Assembly: GCF_009908285.1 (NCBI RefSeq)
Contig: NZ_JAAARM010000009.1
Span: forward strand, 1 to 64,000
Source: Pseudomonas sp. Fl4BN1
Lineage (GTDB): Bacteria; Pseudomonadota; Gammaproteobacteria; Pseudomonadales; Pseudomonadaceae
Direction: 5' to 3'
DNA: 64,000 bases
Numbering within the stretch: position 1 is the first letter of the stretch; the number at the start of each line of letters is the position of its first letter. The position numbers and the translations under genes were made by a program. The notes under the pieces are model-generated. The model was not told the origin of the DNA. It ran no database searches and saw only the letters and a program-made list of their open reading frames with translations. Positions 16,228 to 25,445 of the stretch are shown in pieces.

Positions 16228-17886
16228 ATGCTGACCCTGCTCAATCTGCTTTCTGCCGTGGCCCTGCTGATCTGGGGCACACACATAGTCCGGACGGGGA
16301 TCCTGCGGGTCTACGGTTCCAACCTGCGCCATGTCATCGGCCAGAACATGGCCAAGCGACCGCTGGCGTTCGTCGCCGGGATTCTGGTGACCGCGATGGT
16401 CCAGAGCAGCAACGCCACGGCGATGCTGGTGACCTCCTTTGTCGGCCAGGGGTTGATGGCCCTGACGCCAGCACTGGCGACCATGCTCGGTGCCGATGTC
16501 GGTACCGCGCTGATGGCCCGGGTGCTGACCTTCGACCTGTCCTGGCTGTCACCGCTGCTGATTTTCCTCGGGGTGATTTTCTTCCTCTCGCGCAAACAGA
16601 CCCGCGCCGGCCAGTTGGGCCGGGTCGGCATCGGCCTGGGCCTGATCATCCTGGCCCTGCAACTGATCGTCGAGGCTGCCACCCCGATCACCCACGCCCA
16701 AGGGGTAAAGGTCCTGTTTGCCTCGCTCACCGGCGACATCCTCCTGGATGCGCTGATGGGTGCGGTATTCGCCATGGTGTCCTACTCCAGCCTGGCGGCA
16801 GTACTGCTCACCGCCACCCTGGCCGGCGCCGGGGTGATCAGCCTGCCAGTGGCCATCGGCCTGGTGATCGGCGCCAACATCGGCAGCGGGGTATTGGCCT
16901 TCCTCAGCACCAGCATGCAGAACGCCGCCGGGCGCCAGGTAGCCCTGGGCAGCCTGTTGTACAAGCTCATTGGCTTGCTGCTGATCATCCCGGTGCTCAA
17001 CCCGCTGGCCCATTGGATGGACAGCCTGGACTTCAGCCCCCAAGAAGTGGTGATCGGCTTCCACCTGTTGTACAACACCGCACGCTGCCTGTTGTTGCTG
17101 CCCAGCGTCGGCCCGATGGCCCGGCTCTGTGCCTGGTTGCTGCCGGAGCGTGCCCAGGACAATGGCCGCGCACGGCCGCGACACCTCGATCCCACTGCCC
17201 TGGCAACCCCGAGCCTGGCCCTGGCCAACGCCGCCCGGGAAACCCTGCGCATCGGCGACCTGATCGACAACATGCTCGAGGCGATGCGCGATGTGCTGCG
17301 CGGCAAACAGACCGCCATCACCCAGGAAATGCGCCTGCTGAGCGACGACGTCGAAGCGCTGTACAGCGCCATCAAGCTGTACCTGGCGCAGATGCCCCGA
17401 GAAGACCTCAGCGACCAGGACAGCCGGCGCTGGGCGGAGATCATCGAGCTGGCGATCAACCTCAAGCTGGCCAGCGACCTGATCGAACGCATGCTGCGCA
17501 AGGTCCAGCAACAGAAGACCTCTCAGCGCCGCTCCTTCTCCGAGGTCGGCCTGGAAGAGTTGACCGGGCTGCATGCACAGCTGATTGCCAACCTGCGCCT
17601 GGGGCTCTCGGTGTTCCTCAGTGCCGACCCGGAAAGCGCCCGTCAGCTACTGCGGGAGAAACGCCGCTTCCGCGCCCAGGAGCGGCGCCTGGCCCACGCC
17701 CATGTGAGTCGCCTGCAGCGCAAGATCGTCCAGAGCATCGAAACCAGCTCGCTGCACCTGGAGCTGATCGCCGACATGAAACGCCTCAATTCACTGTTCT
17801 GCAGCAGCGCCTATGTGGTCCTGGAAACCTCGGACACCGGTGCACTTGAAGTCGAAGACATCGCCGACATCACTCATTCACCCTGA
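16228..17886 (+). CDS. Na/Pi cotransporter family protein with C-terminal PhoU-like domain
   Basis: 552 residues. The N-terminal ~310 residues are a PNaS-type transporter with QSSNATAML at 59-67 (the phosphate/sodium-binding repeat signature). The second repeat reads MVSYSSLAAVLLT, where the usual glutamine is tyrosine. Residues ~330-540 are helical and PhoU-like. Such proteins move phosphate out of or into the cell in step with sodium. The altered second signature makes the substrate less certain. A GGGGGGGG run just before the ATG serves as the ribosome-binding site. Confidence 0.85.
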   Translation: MLTLLNLLSAVALLIWGTHIVRTGILRVYGSNLRHVIGQNMAKRPLAFVAGILVTAMVQSSNATAMLVTSFVGQGLMALTPALATMLGADVGTALMARVLTFDLSWLSPLLIFLGVIFFLSRKQTRAGQLGRVGIGLGLIILALQLIVEAATPITHAQGVKVLFASLTGDILLDALMGAVFAMVSYSSLAAVLLTATLAGAGVISLPVAIGLVIGANIGSGVLAFLSTSMQNAAGRQVALGSLLYKLIGLLLIIPVLNPLAHWMDSLDFSPQEVVIGFHLLYNTARCLLLLPSVGPMARLCAWLLPERAQDNGRARPRHLDPTALATPSLALANAARETLRIGDLIDNMLEAMRDVLRGKQTAITQEMRLLSDDVEALYSAIKLYLAQMPREDLSDQDSRRWAEIIELAINLKLASDLIERMLRKVQQQKTSQRRSFSEVGLEELTGLHAQLIANLRLGLSVFLSADPESARQLLREKRRFRAQERRLAHAHVSRLQRKIVQSIETSSLHLELIADMKRLNSLFCSSAYVVLETSDTGALEVEDIADITHSP

Positions 17887-17942
17887 ACGTCCAGCGTTAC
17901 CCGAAGTCTGTAGAGACTACGCACGCCGTAAGGAAGCTTGTT

Positions 17943-19328
17943 ATGCGTTGTCTGTTATTCGCCTGCCTGTTGCTGGGCAGTGCACATGGATGGGCCCTGG
18001 ATCGCTTTCAGGCCGAAGGTTATACCCTGTCCAACGGCCTGCAAGTGCTGCTCAAGCCCAGCAGCGAGCGGGGCCACGTGGCGATCCGCCTGGTGGTGGG
18101 TGTGGGCCTGGACGACTTCGCCTGCGCCGACAAGGAACTGCCGCACCTGCTTGAGCACCTGTTGTTCAGCGGCATCGACGCCAGCGGCGAAGGTGGCCTG
18201 GAAGAGCGCATGCAAGCCCTGGGCGGCGAGTGGAACGCCTACACCAGCAACGCCGACACCACCTTCGTCATCGAGGCTCCGGCGAAGAACCAGCGCAAGG
18301 TCCTCGACCTGCTGCTGTCGCTACTGACCCATACCCGCCTCGACGACAATGCCGTGGCCGCTGCCAAGCAGGTGGTGGAACGCGAAGGCGGTGGCCATTA
18401 CTCGCACCTGCAACGCTGGCTCGACCGTCAGGATCTGGGCCACAAGGCCGGCAACCAGCTGGCGGTGGAGCTGGGGCTCAAATGCGCCGAACGCGCCGAA
18501 GTCGGGCACCTGACCCTGGCCCAACTGGAACAGGTGCGCAAAGACTGGTATGCCCCCAACAACATGAGCCTGATCATCGTGGGTGAGCTGGACCGCCTGC
18601 TACCGGCTTATCTGCAACGCACCTACGGCGAGCTTGAGCCGGTGGAGCCCAGCGAACACCGCGAACTGCCGCAAATCCACGGCACGGCGGCGATCGAACG
18701 CACGCTGCTGCGCGGTTGGGTAGGGCAGAACGCGCAACTGCACTGGCTATTCCCCGAGCCCCTGCTGGACCAGCAGCACGACGAGACCTTCGACCTGCTC
18801 AAGGACTACCTGGATTGGGCGCTGTACCGTCAATTGCGCCTGGAACATGAACTGTCCTACGGTCCCTGGAGCGAACGGGAGGTTTTCGGTGGCGTCGGCT
18901 TTCTCAGCCTCAATGCCGACGTTGAACGCGATGATCTGCCCCAAGCGCGGCAAGTGATCGAGCAGCTCAAGGCGCAGTTGCTCAAGAACGGCCTCGACCC
19001 CGCCACCTTTGCCCGCCTCAAACAGGCCGCCATCGACCGCCAGGCCTGGGCGGTGCAGGGCAACAGCGCCCTGGCGGACTATTACTGGAGTGCCCTGGGC
19101 GACTTCGACAATGGTCGCTTCAGCGATCCGGCCAAGCGCCTGCAAACGGTGAGCCTGGAACACGCCAACCTGGCCCTGCGCCAACTGCTGCAACAACCCG
19201 GCTACCTGCGGATCGAAGCACCCCTGCTGGGGGATGAGCAACTGCTCTGGTTGAGCGTCGGCCTGCTGGCCCTGATCGTCCTAGGCAGCCTTGGTGGTTA
19301 CCTGATCCTGCGCCGCCGAGCTGCATAA
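17943..19328 (+). CDS. M16-family zinc metallopeptidase, membrane-anchored
   Basis: 461 residues with a signal peptide (about 1-18) and a C-terminal transmembrane helix followed by RRRAA, so it is probably held at the membrane with its catalytic part in the periplasm. HLLEH at 68-72 is the inverted zinc motif HxxEH of M16 peptidases, and the glutamates at 146/148 in VVEREGG are placed for the third zinc ligand. Unlike many bacterial M16 enzymes, there is no partner gene beside it. AAGGA precedes the ATG. Confidence 0.87.
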   Translation: MRCLLFACLLLGSAHGWALDRFQAEGYTLSNGLQVLLKPSSERGHVAIRLVVGVGLDDFACADKELPHLLEHLLFSGIDASGEGGLEERMQALGGEWNAYTSNADTTFVIEAPAKNQRKVLDLLLSLLTHTRLDDNAVAAAKQVVEREGGGHYSHLQRWLDRQDLGHKAGNQLAVELGLKCAERAEVGHLTLAQLEQVRKDWYAPNNMSLIIVGELDRLLPAYLQRTYGELEPVEPSEHRELPQIHGTAAIERTLLRGWVGQNAQLHWLFPEPLLDQQHDETFDLLKDYLDWALYRQLRLEHELSYGPWSEREVFGGVGFLSLNADVERDDLPQARQVIEQLKAQLLKNGLDPATFARLKQAAIDRQAWAVQGNSALADYYWSALGDFDNGRFSDPAKRLQTVSLEHANLALRQLLQQPGYLRIEAPLLGDEQLLWLSVGLLALIVLGSLGGYLILRRRAA

Positions 19329-19332
19329 CCTC

Positions 19333-19358
19333 TGGCGAGGGACCCTGCTCCCTCGCCA
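19333..19358. repeat. REP-like hairpin (TGGCGAGGGA type)
   Basis: TGGCGAGGGA at 19333-19342 pairs perfectly with TCCCTCGCCA at 19349-19358. This matches a palindromic repeat common between genes in P. fluorescens-group genomes. It may also act as a weak terminator for the M16 gene. Confidence 0.65.
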
Positions 19359-19419
19359 CAGGCTCGCGCCGACGGTATCCTGTCGCGGTTTTTTCCTGCC
19401 ATGACTGTGACCCCGCCCG

Positions 19420-20463
19420 ATGCCTAACTGGACCCAATACATACAGCGCCTTCTGGAACTGATGAAGCGCTATCCGGGGATCATTGCGCTCGGCGGCTTC
19501 ATCTCCGGAGTCGGCAGCTTCATCCTGGTAGACCGGCAGCAGAGCCTGGCCTCGTGGATCGCCGTGATCCTGCTGGTGAGCTGGGTCTGGCTGATGCTGG
19601 AAAACAGCCTGACTCAGCTGTTCACCAAGGTTTTCAAGCGCGAGATCCCACAGCCGCTGCTGCGCTATGCCACGCAGATGATTCACCAGGAAAGCCTGTT
19701 CTTCGTCCTGCCGTTCTTCTTCATCACCACCAGTTGGAACAGCGGCCAGTTGGTGTTCACCGGATTGCTCGGGGCCGCGGCGCTGATTTCCATCATCGAC
19801 CCGCTGTACTACAAATGGCTGGCCCCAAAGCGTTGGCTATTCCTTGCGCTGCACACCCTGACGCTGTTCGCCGCCTTGCTCACTGCACTGCCGCTGATCC
19901 TCCACCTGACCACTGCCCAGAGCTTCAAGCTGGCCTTGGGCACCGCCATGCTCCTGTCCTTCCCGAGCCTGGCGTCGATCCTGCCGATCCGCAGCTTGCG
20001 CAGTGCCTTGACCGTGTTGAGCATCACCCTGGTCATCGGCAGCACCGGCTGGCTGCTGCGCTCCTGGGTACCGCCGGCCACCCTGTGGCTGACCGAGGAC
20101 GCCATCAGCACCCAACTCCAGGACCGCACGCCGGGAGACAGCCTGGAACAGGTCAGCACCAGCCAGGTGCGCAGCAACGGTTTGTACGCCTATACCGCAA
20201 TCAACGCACCGCGAGGCCTGGACGAACGCATCTACCACGTCTGGCAGTTCAACGGCAGCGAAGTGGACCGCATCGCCCTGGACATTCACGGCGGGCGCAA
20301 GGAGGGCTACCGTGCCTGGTCCCACAAGCAGAATTTTCCTGCCAACCCAGCGGGCCACTGGCAAGTGCGGGTGATCACCGAGGACGGTCAAGTAATCGGC
20401 GTGCTGCGCTTCGAGATCACCGACCCAGATCAAGACGCGGCCAAGACCGGCGAGGCAAAGTAG
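19420..20463 (+). CDS. DUF5924/DUF2914 membrane protein
   Basis: 347 residues. Six or seven transmembrane helices occupy about residues 20-220, followed by a soluble C-terminal domain of ~125 residues (YHVWQFNGSEVDRIALDIHGG, then GHWQVRVITEDGQVIG) that looks like the DUF2914 beta-domain. Function unknown. No strong ribosome-binding site is visible, so the start rests on similarity to the usual family N-terminus. It lies 54 bp before the lipid-transport operon and could be read with it. Confidence 0.8.
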   Translation: MPNWTQYIQRLLELMKRYPGIIALGGFISGVGSFILVDRQQSLASWIAVILLVSWVWLMLENSLTQLFTKVFKREIPQPLLRYATQMIHQESLFFVLPFFFITTSWNSGQLVFTGLLGAAALISIIDPLYYKWLAPKRWLFLALHTLTLFAALLTALPLILHLTTAQSFKLALGTAMLLSFPSLASILPIRSLRSALTVLSITLVIGSTGWLLRSWVPPATLWLTEDAISTQLQDRTPGDSLEQVSTSQVRSNGLYAYTAINAPRGLDERIYHVWQFNGSEVDRIALDIHGGRKEGYRAWSHKQNFPANPAGHWQVRVITEDGQVIGVLRFEITDPDQDAAKTGEAK

Positions 20464-20517
20464 TCGGGATCGTGCTATTACGTAGCACTGCGTAATCGCC
20501 ACACAAGCTTGGAGCTT

Positions 20518-21666
20518 ATGACTACCAGCGTGACGCCCGGCACTGCTCAATTGGATCTTGGCCACTCTCCGGCGCAACTGCGTATCTCCGGGGACTGGAC
20601 GCTGGCGCACTACAGCGACCTCAAGCGCCTCAGCCAATCCCTGCACGGCCACTACGACAGCAGCACCCATATCGATCTCAACAACCTTGGCGCCCTCGAC
20701 ACCGCCGGCGCCTCGCTGCTGGTGGAGCTGCTGGGCGCCGAGCGCCTGGGCCAGTCCGCGGAACATGCCGACTGCACCCTGTCTGCCGCCGACCGTGCGC
20801 TGCTGCACACGGTCTATACCTCGCTCAACGACTTCTGTGTGCCGGTCAAGGAACCCCAGGTCTCGGTCAGCGTGCAGTTGCTCTCGCGCATTGGCAGCGC
20901 GGTCTACACCGTCTGGCAAGACACCCTCAAGGTGCTGGGCTTCATCGGTCTGATTCTCGAGACCCTGGCCCGTGGCCTGCTGCGCCCCAAGCGCTGGCGC
21001 CTGACGCCAGTGGTAGCGCATATCGAGCAGACCGGCCTAGACGCGGCGCCCATCGTCGCCCTGCTGACCTTCCTGGTGGGGGCGGTGGTGGCCTTTCTCG
21101 GGGCCACGGTGCTGGCCAGTTTCGGCGCCAGCATCTTTACCGTGGACCTGGTGGCGTTTTCCTTCCTGCGGGAATTTGGCGTGCTGCTCACCGCGATTCT
21201 CATGGCCGGTCGTACCGCCAGCGCCTTCACCGCACAGATCGGCTCGATGAAGGCCAACGAAGAGATCGACGCAATCCGCACGCTCGGCCTGGACCCGGTG
21301 GAGTTGCTGGTACTGCCCCGAGTCCTGGCGTTGCTGGTATCGCTACCGATGCTGACCTTCCTGGCCATGCTCTCGGGAATCATCGGCGGCGGCGTGGTCT
21401 GCGCCCTGTCCCTGGATATCTCGCCAGCGATGTTCCTCTCGCTGCTGCATTCGGACATTGGCGTGAAGCACTTCCTACTGGGCTTGGTCAAAGCGCCGAT
21501 TTTCGCCTTCCTGATCGCCGCCATCGGCTGCCTGGAGGGCTTCAAGGTCAGCGGCAGCGCCGAGTCCGTTGGCGCCCACACCACCTCCAGCGTGGTCCAG
21601 TCGATCTTCGTGGTGATCGTGATCGACGCTGTGGCAGCATTGTTTTTCATGGAGATGGGCTGGTGA
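20518..21666 (+). CDS. MlaE-type ABC permease with N-terminal STAS domain
   Basis: Membrane permease of an MCE-associated lipid ABC transporter, 382 residues. Residues ~1-105 are a STAS-like domain (STHIDLNNLGALDTAGASLLVE), fused to an MlaE permease (~120-382) with the family motif GFKVSGSAESVGAHTT near the C-terminus. E. coli Mla has the STAS protein (MlaB) separate; here it is fused. The start at 20518 is chosen over a TTG nine bases upstream because GGAG lies at 20511-20514. First gene of a four-gene overlapping operon. Confidence 0.9.
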   Translation: MTTSVTPGTAQLDLGHSPAQLRISGDWTLAHYSDLKRLSQSLHGHYDSSTHIDLNNLGALDTAGASLLVELLGAERLGQSAEHADCTLSAADRALLHTVYTSLNDFCVPVKEPQVSVSVQLLSRIGSAVYTVWQDTLKVLGFIGLILETLARGLLRPKRWRLTPVVAHIEQTGLDAAPIVALLTFLVGAVVAFLGATVLASFGASIFTVDLVAFSFLREFGVLLTAILMAGRTASAFTAQIGSMKANEEIDAIRTLGLDPVELLVLPRVLALLVSLPMLTFLAMLSGIIGGGVVCALSLDISPAMFLSLLHSDIGVKHFLLGLVKAPIFAFLIAAIGCLEGFKVSGSAESVGAHTTSSVVQSIFVVIVIDAVAALFFMEMGW

Positions 21667-22466
21667 GCCGCCTGCCCCGTGCGCCCGCCGAGGCGGTGAT
21701 CGAGGTCCGCGGGCTGTGCAACCGTTTCGGCAAGCAGAGCGTGCACGAGAACCTCGACCTGGATGTGTACAAGGGTGAAATTCTCGGCGTGGTCGGCGGT
21801 TCGGGCAGCGGCAAGTCCGTGCTGCTGCGCAGCATCGTCGGCCTGCGCCAGCCCAGCGAGGGCTCGGTGCGGGTCTTCGGCCAGGACCTGCCGAGCCTGC
21901 CGGAACAGCAACGCTCGCTGATCGAACGACGCTTCGGCGTACTGTTCCAGAAGGGCGCACTGTTCACCTCACTGACGGTGACCGAGAACGTTGCCCTGCC
22001 GCTGATCGAACATGCGGGGCTGTCACGCAGCGATGCCGAGCACCTGGCGGCAGTGAAGCTGGCCCTGGCCGGGTTGCCGCTGTCGGCGGCCGACAAGTAC
22101 CCGGCCTCGCTGTCCGGCGGCATGATCAAGCGCGCAGCCCTGGCCCGTGCCCTGGCCCTGGACCCGGACATCCTGTTTCTCGACGAACCCACCGCCGGCC
22201 TCGACCCGGTAGGCGCTGCCGCCTTTGACCAACTGATCCTGACCCTGCGTGACGCGCTGGGCCTGAGCGTGTTCCTGGTCACTCACGACCTCGACACCCT
22301 CTACACCATCACCGATCGGGTGGCGGTGCTGGCGCAGAAGAAAGTACTGGTGGCGGACGCCATCGATATCGTCGCCGAAACCCCGGATGCGTGGATTCAC
22401 GAATACTTCCACGGCCCACGCGGCCGCGCCGCCTACCAGGCAGCTACACAGACCTACGAGGGATGA
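21663..22466 (+). CDS. MlaF-type ABC ATPase for lipid transport
   Basis: 267 residues. GGSGSGKS at 45-52 is the Walker A loop, LSGGMIKR the ABC signature and ILFLDEPTAGLDP the Walker B. It energises the permease encoded just upstream, with which it overlaps by four bases (GTGA start inside the stop). The substrate is by family glycerophospholipid moved across the envelope. The direction is not decided by sequence. Confidence 0.92.
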   Translation: MSRLPRAPAEAVIEVRGLCNRFGKQSVHENLDLDVYKGEILGVVGGSGSGKSVLLRSIVGLRQPSEGSVRVFGQDLPSLPEQQRSLIERRFGVLFQKGALFTSLTVTENVALPLIEHAGLSRSDAEHLAAVKLALAGLPLSAADKYPASLSGGMIKRAALARALALDPDILFLDEPTAGLDPVGAAAFDQLILTLRDALGLSVFLVTHDLDTLYTITDRVAVLAQKKVLVADAIDIVAETPDAWIHEYFHGPRGRAAYQAATQTYEG

Positions 22467-22467
22467 C

Positions 22468-23406
22468 ATGGAAACCCGAGCCCATCATGTACTGATCGGC
22501 CTATTCACCGTGATCGTGGTGGCCGGCGCCTTGCTGTTCGGCCTGTGGCTGGCCAAGTCCAGCGTCGACAGCGCCTTTCAGGACTACGAGATTGTCTTCA
22601 ATGAGGCGGTCAGCGGTCTATCCAAGGGCAGCGCCGTGCAATACAGCGGGATCAAGGTCGGTGACGTGGTCAACCTGCGCCTGGACCCCAAGGACCCGCG
22701 TCGGGTGTTGGCGCAGATCCGCCTCGGCGGCGAAACCCCGATCAAGGAGGACACCCAGGCCAAGCTGGCCCTGACCGGCATCACCGGCACCTCGATCATC
22801 CAGCTCAGTGGCGGCACGCCGCAAAGTCCGGCCCTCAAGGGTAAGGACGGTCGACTGCCAACCATCATTGCCTCTCCGTCGCCCATCGCCCGCCTGCTGA
22901 ACAACAGCAATGACCTGATGACCGGAGTCAACCTGCTGCTGCACAACGCCAACCGGATGTTCTCCCCGGACAACGTTTCCCGCGTCAGCAGCACCTTGGA
23001 CAACCTGCAAAAGACCACCGCGAGCATCGCAGAGCAGCGAGACGACCTGCGCCAACTGATGCAGCAGCTGGGCTCCATCAGCAAGCAGACCAGTGCCATG
23101 CTGGAACAGACCACCGCACTGATGCGCAATGCCAACGGCCTGCTCAACGACCAGGGCAAGCAGATGTTTGGCAGTGCCGAGCACGCCATGCGCTCCCTGG
23201 AGCAGAGCAGCGCCACCCTCAACAAACTGCTGAACGACAACCAGGACTCACTGAACAATGGCATGCAAGGGCTCAATGGCCTGGCGCCGGCGGTGCGCGA
23301 ACTGCGCGAGACCATGAGCTCGCTACGGGCCATCACCCGCCGCCTGGAAGCCAACCCCGGCGGTTATCTGCTGGGTAACGAGAAGAACAAGGAGTTCACG
23401 CCATGA
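22468..23406 (+). CDS. MlaD/MCE-domain protein
   Basis: 312 residues with one N-terminal transmembrane helix (about 8-28) and an MCE domain (about 38-115: FNEAVSGLSKGSAVQYSGIKVG). A long helical C-terminal part with many Gln/Asn/Ser residues follows (SIAEQRDDLRQLMQQLGS). It should form a periplasmic ring or tube that passes lipid. The start at 22468 follows the ATPase stop after one base; an upstream in-frame ATG at 22387 lies inside the ATPase gene and is rejected. The long helical tail is closer to PqiB/MlaD-like tube proteins than to short E. coli MlaD. Confidence 0.9.
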   Translation: METRAHHVLIGLFTVIVVAGALLFGLWLAKSSVDSAFQDYEIVFNEAVSGLSKGSAVQYSGIKVGDVVNLRLDPKDPRRVLAQIRLGGETPIKEDTQAKLALTGITGTSIIQLSGGTPQSPALKGKDGRLPTIIASPSPIARLLNNSNDLMTGVNLLLHNANRMFSPDNVSRVSSTLDNLQKTTASIAEQRDDLRQLMQQLGSISKQTSAMLEQTTALMRNANGLLNDQGKQMFGSAEHAMRSLEQSSATLNKLLNDNQDSLNNGMQGLNGLAPAVRELRETMSSLRAITRRLEANPGGYLLGNEKNKEFTP

Positions 23407-24032
23407 AGCGTGCCAATCGTCTGTTTGCCCCGCTGGCCCTGAGTGGCGCCCTGGCCTTGACCAGCGCCTGCTCGATCCTGCCCAAGGCCGAGCCGCTGGA
23501 TATCTATCGACTGCCGGTAGGCCAGAGCAGCACTCCGGTCCCGGGCAAAGTGCTGTCGTGGTCATTGCAGCTACTCAAGCCCCAGGCCGGCGATGCCCTG
23601 AACAGTGCGCGGATTGCGGTGATTCCCCAGGGCAACCTGATCAGCAACTACAAGGCCTCACGCTGGAGCGATCCGGCCCCGGTGCTGCTGCGCAACCGTC
23701 TGCTGGATGGCTTCCAGCGCGATGGCCGGGTGCAGTTGTTGAGCACCGACGACAGCAACCTGCAGACCGACCTGGCCCTGGGCGGAGACTTGCAAGCCTT
23801 CCAGACCGAATACCAGGGCAATGCCGCCCAGGTGGTGATACGCCTGGATGCACGCCTGATCCGTGGCAATGACCAGAAGATTCTCGCTAGCCGGCGCTTT
23901 GAAGTACGTCAGCCGCTGAGCGAGACCCAGGTGCCAGCGGTGGTGGCGGGGTTCGGCCAAGCCAGCGATACGCTGACCCGCCAGGTAGTGGATTGGGCAG
24001 TGGGGCAGGGCAATCTACAGATAAAGCATTGA
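23403..24032 (+). CDS. ABC-type transport auxiliary lipoprotein (PqiC-like)
   Basis: 209-residue lipoprotein with lipobox LTSAC (Cys23) and the PqiC/ABC_trans_aux pattern YRLPVGQ after the signal. The family sits under the outer membrane and helps MCE transporters hand over lipid. It overlaps the MCE gene by four bases (ATGA), closing the operon. No serine or lysine at +2 suggests outer-membrane sorting rather than retention, though this rule is imperfect. Confidence 0.88.
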   Translation: MKRANRLFAPLALSGALALTSACSILPKAEPLDIYRLPVGQSSTPVPGKVLSWSLQLLKPQAGDALNSARIAVIPQGNLISNYKASRWSDPAPVLLRNRLLDGFQRDGRVQLLSTDDSNLQTDLALGGDLQAFQTEYQGNAAQVVIRLDARLIRGNDQKILASRRFEVRQPLSETQVPAVVAGFGQASDTLTRQVVDWAVGQGNLQIKH

Positions 24033-24043
24033 GGCCCGATTCA

Positions 24044-24080
24044 CCGGCCAGCGGCTCCTCAGCAGGAGCCGGCTGGCCGG
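24044..24080. terminator. bidirectional hairpin between convergent genes
   Basis: CCGGCCAGC-GGCTCCT pairs with AGGAGCC-GGCTGGCCGG. It sits between the stop codons of the convergent lipoprotein and nucleoside-recognition genes. It resembles a REP palindrome and may end transcription from both sides. Confidence 0.55.
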
Positions 24081-24096
24081 CGAGCAGTCCTTCAAC

Positions 24097-25326
24097 TCAA
24101 CCAAAGAACCAGTAGCAGACGCAAATCGCCGCCACCACGCCAGCAAACTCCGCCAACAAGGCACAGCCCACGGCGTGCCGCACCCGCTGGATGCTCACCG
24201 CACCGAAATACACCGCCAATACATAGAAGGTGGTTTCGGTACTGCCCTGGATGGTCGCTGCGACCAAAGCAGGAAAGCTGTCCACGCCCTGGGTCTTCAT
24301 GGTTTCGATCAGCATCGCCCGGGCCGCGCTGCCGGAGAACGGCTTGACCATGGCAGTGGGCAGGGCATCGACGAAGCGCGTATCCCAGCCGGCCCAGGAC
24401 ACCAGATGCCGAATCCCGTCGAGGCCGAAATCCAGCGCGCCGGAAGCCCGCAGCACGCCAATCGCGCAGAGCATGGCCACCAGGTACGGCAACAGGTTCT
24501 TGGCAACGTCAAAGCCCTCTTTGGCGCCCTCGACAAAGGCCTCGTAGACCTTGACCTTACGCAACGCGCCGATCACCAGGAACAGCATGATCAGGCCAAA
24601 CAGCGTGAGGTTGCCGAGGATCGACGACAGCGACGCCAGAGCGCTGGCCGATAGGGTCGCCAGCAGCGCCATGAACGCGCCCAACGCCAGGGCACCGGGA
24701 ATCAGGTAGGCCAGCACCACCGGGTCCCACAGGCGCAGGCGCTGCATCACCGCCACCGACAGCAGGCCCACCAGGGTTGACGCGCTGGTGGCCAGGAGGA
24801 TCGGCAGGAACACCAACGTCGGGTCCGCCGCACCTTGCTGGGCGCGGTACATGAAGATGGTCACCGGCAGCAGGGTCAGGGACGAAGCGTTGAGCACCAG
24901 AAACAGGATCTGCGCGTTACTGGCGGTGGTGCTACTGGGATTGAGCTCTTGCAGGGCACGCATGGCCTTGAGGCCGATGGGCGTGGCCGCGTTGTCCAGG
25001 CCCAGGCCGTTGGCGGCGAAGTTCAGGGTGATCAGCCCCAGTGCCGGGTGCCCGGGCGGCACTTCCGGCATCAGGCGCTTGAACAGCGGGCCCAGCACCT
25101 TGGCCAGCCACTCGACGATCCCGGCCTTTTCGGCGATCCGCAGGAAGCCCAGCCACAGGGTCAGGGTGCCGAATAGCAGCACCATGACTTCTACCGACAG
25201 CTTGGCCATGGCGAAGATACTTTCCACCATGGCGGCGAAAATCCCGGCGTTGCCCCCCACCAGCCACTGCGCCAGGGCGGAAACGGTCGCAACGATAAAG
25301 AAGCCAAGCCACAGGCCATTGAGCAT
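24097..25326 (-). CDS. nucleoside-recognition (SpmA/SpmB-like) membrane protein
   Basis: 409 residues with about ten hydrophobic helices and two Gate/nucleoside-recognition units, so it looks like a fusion of SpmA- and SpmB-like halves. Conserved Asn/Gly-rich loops are visible (LNFAANGLGLDNAATPIGLKAM and, in the second half, AATIQGSTETTFYVLAVY). Such proteins are found in non-sporulating bacteria where their cargo is unknown. It lies downstream of gltP on the same strand, with a 119 bp gap containing a hairpin and a REP half. Confidence 0.82.
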   Translation of the reverse strand: MLNGLWLGFFIVATVSALAQWLVGGNAGIFAAMVESIFAMAKLSVEVMVLLFGTLTLWLGFLRIAEKAGIVEWLAKVLGPLFKRLMPEVPPGHPALGLITLNFAANGLGLDNAATPIGLKAMRALQELNPSSTTASNAQILFLVLNASSLTLLPVTIFMYRAQQGAADPTLVFLPILLATSASTLVGLLSVAVMQRLRLWDPVVLAYLIPGALALGAFMALLATLSASALASLSSILGNLTLFGLIMLFLVIGALRKVKVYEAFVEGAKEGFDVAKNLLPYLVAMLCAIGVLRASGALDFGLDGIRHLVSWAGWDTRFVDALPTAMVKPFSGSAARAMLIETMKTQGVDSFPALVAATIQGSTETTFYVLAVYFGAVSIQRVRHAVGCALLAEFAGVVAAICVCYWFFG

Positions 25327-25378
25327 CAGTCATATCCCTCGGAAGATGCGGCGAATGATAGCGGGGCGGGCAGAAACG

Positions 25379-25440
25379 ACAAACCCCGGATTGACCGGGG
25401 TTTGTCTGAAGCTCAGCGCCGGCTTGCCGGCTCCTGCGGG
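25379..25440. repeat. terminator-like hairpin plus REP half-unit after gltP
   Basis: ACAAACCCCGG at 25379-25389 pairs with CCGGGGTTTGT at 25395-25405, which would terminate gltP on the minus strand although the T-tract is short. Next to it GCCGGCTTGCCGGCTCCTG (25418-25436) is a Pseudomonas REP half-unit. Confidence 0.6.
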
Positions 25441-25445
25441 ATGTC

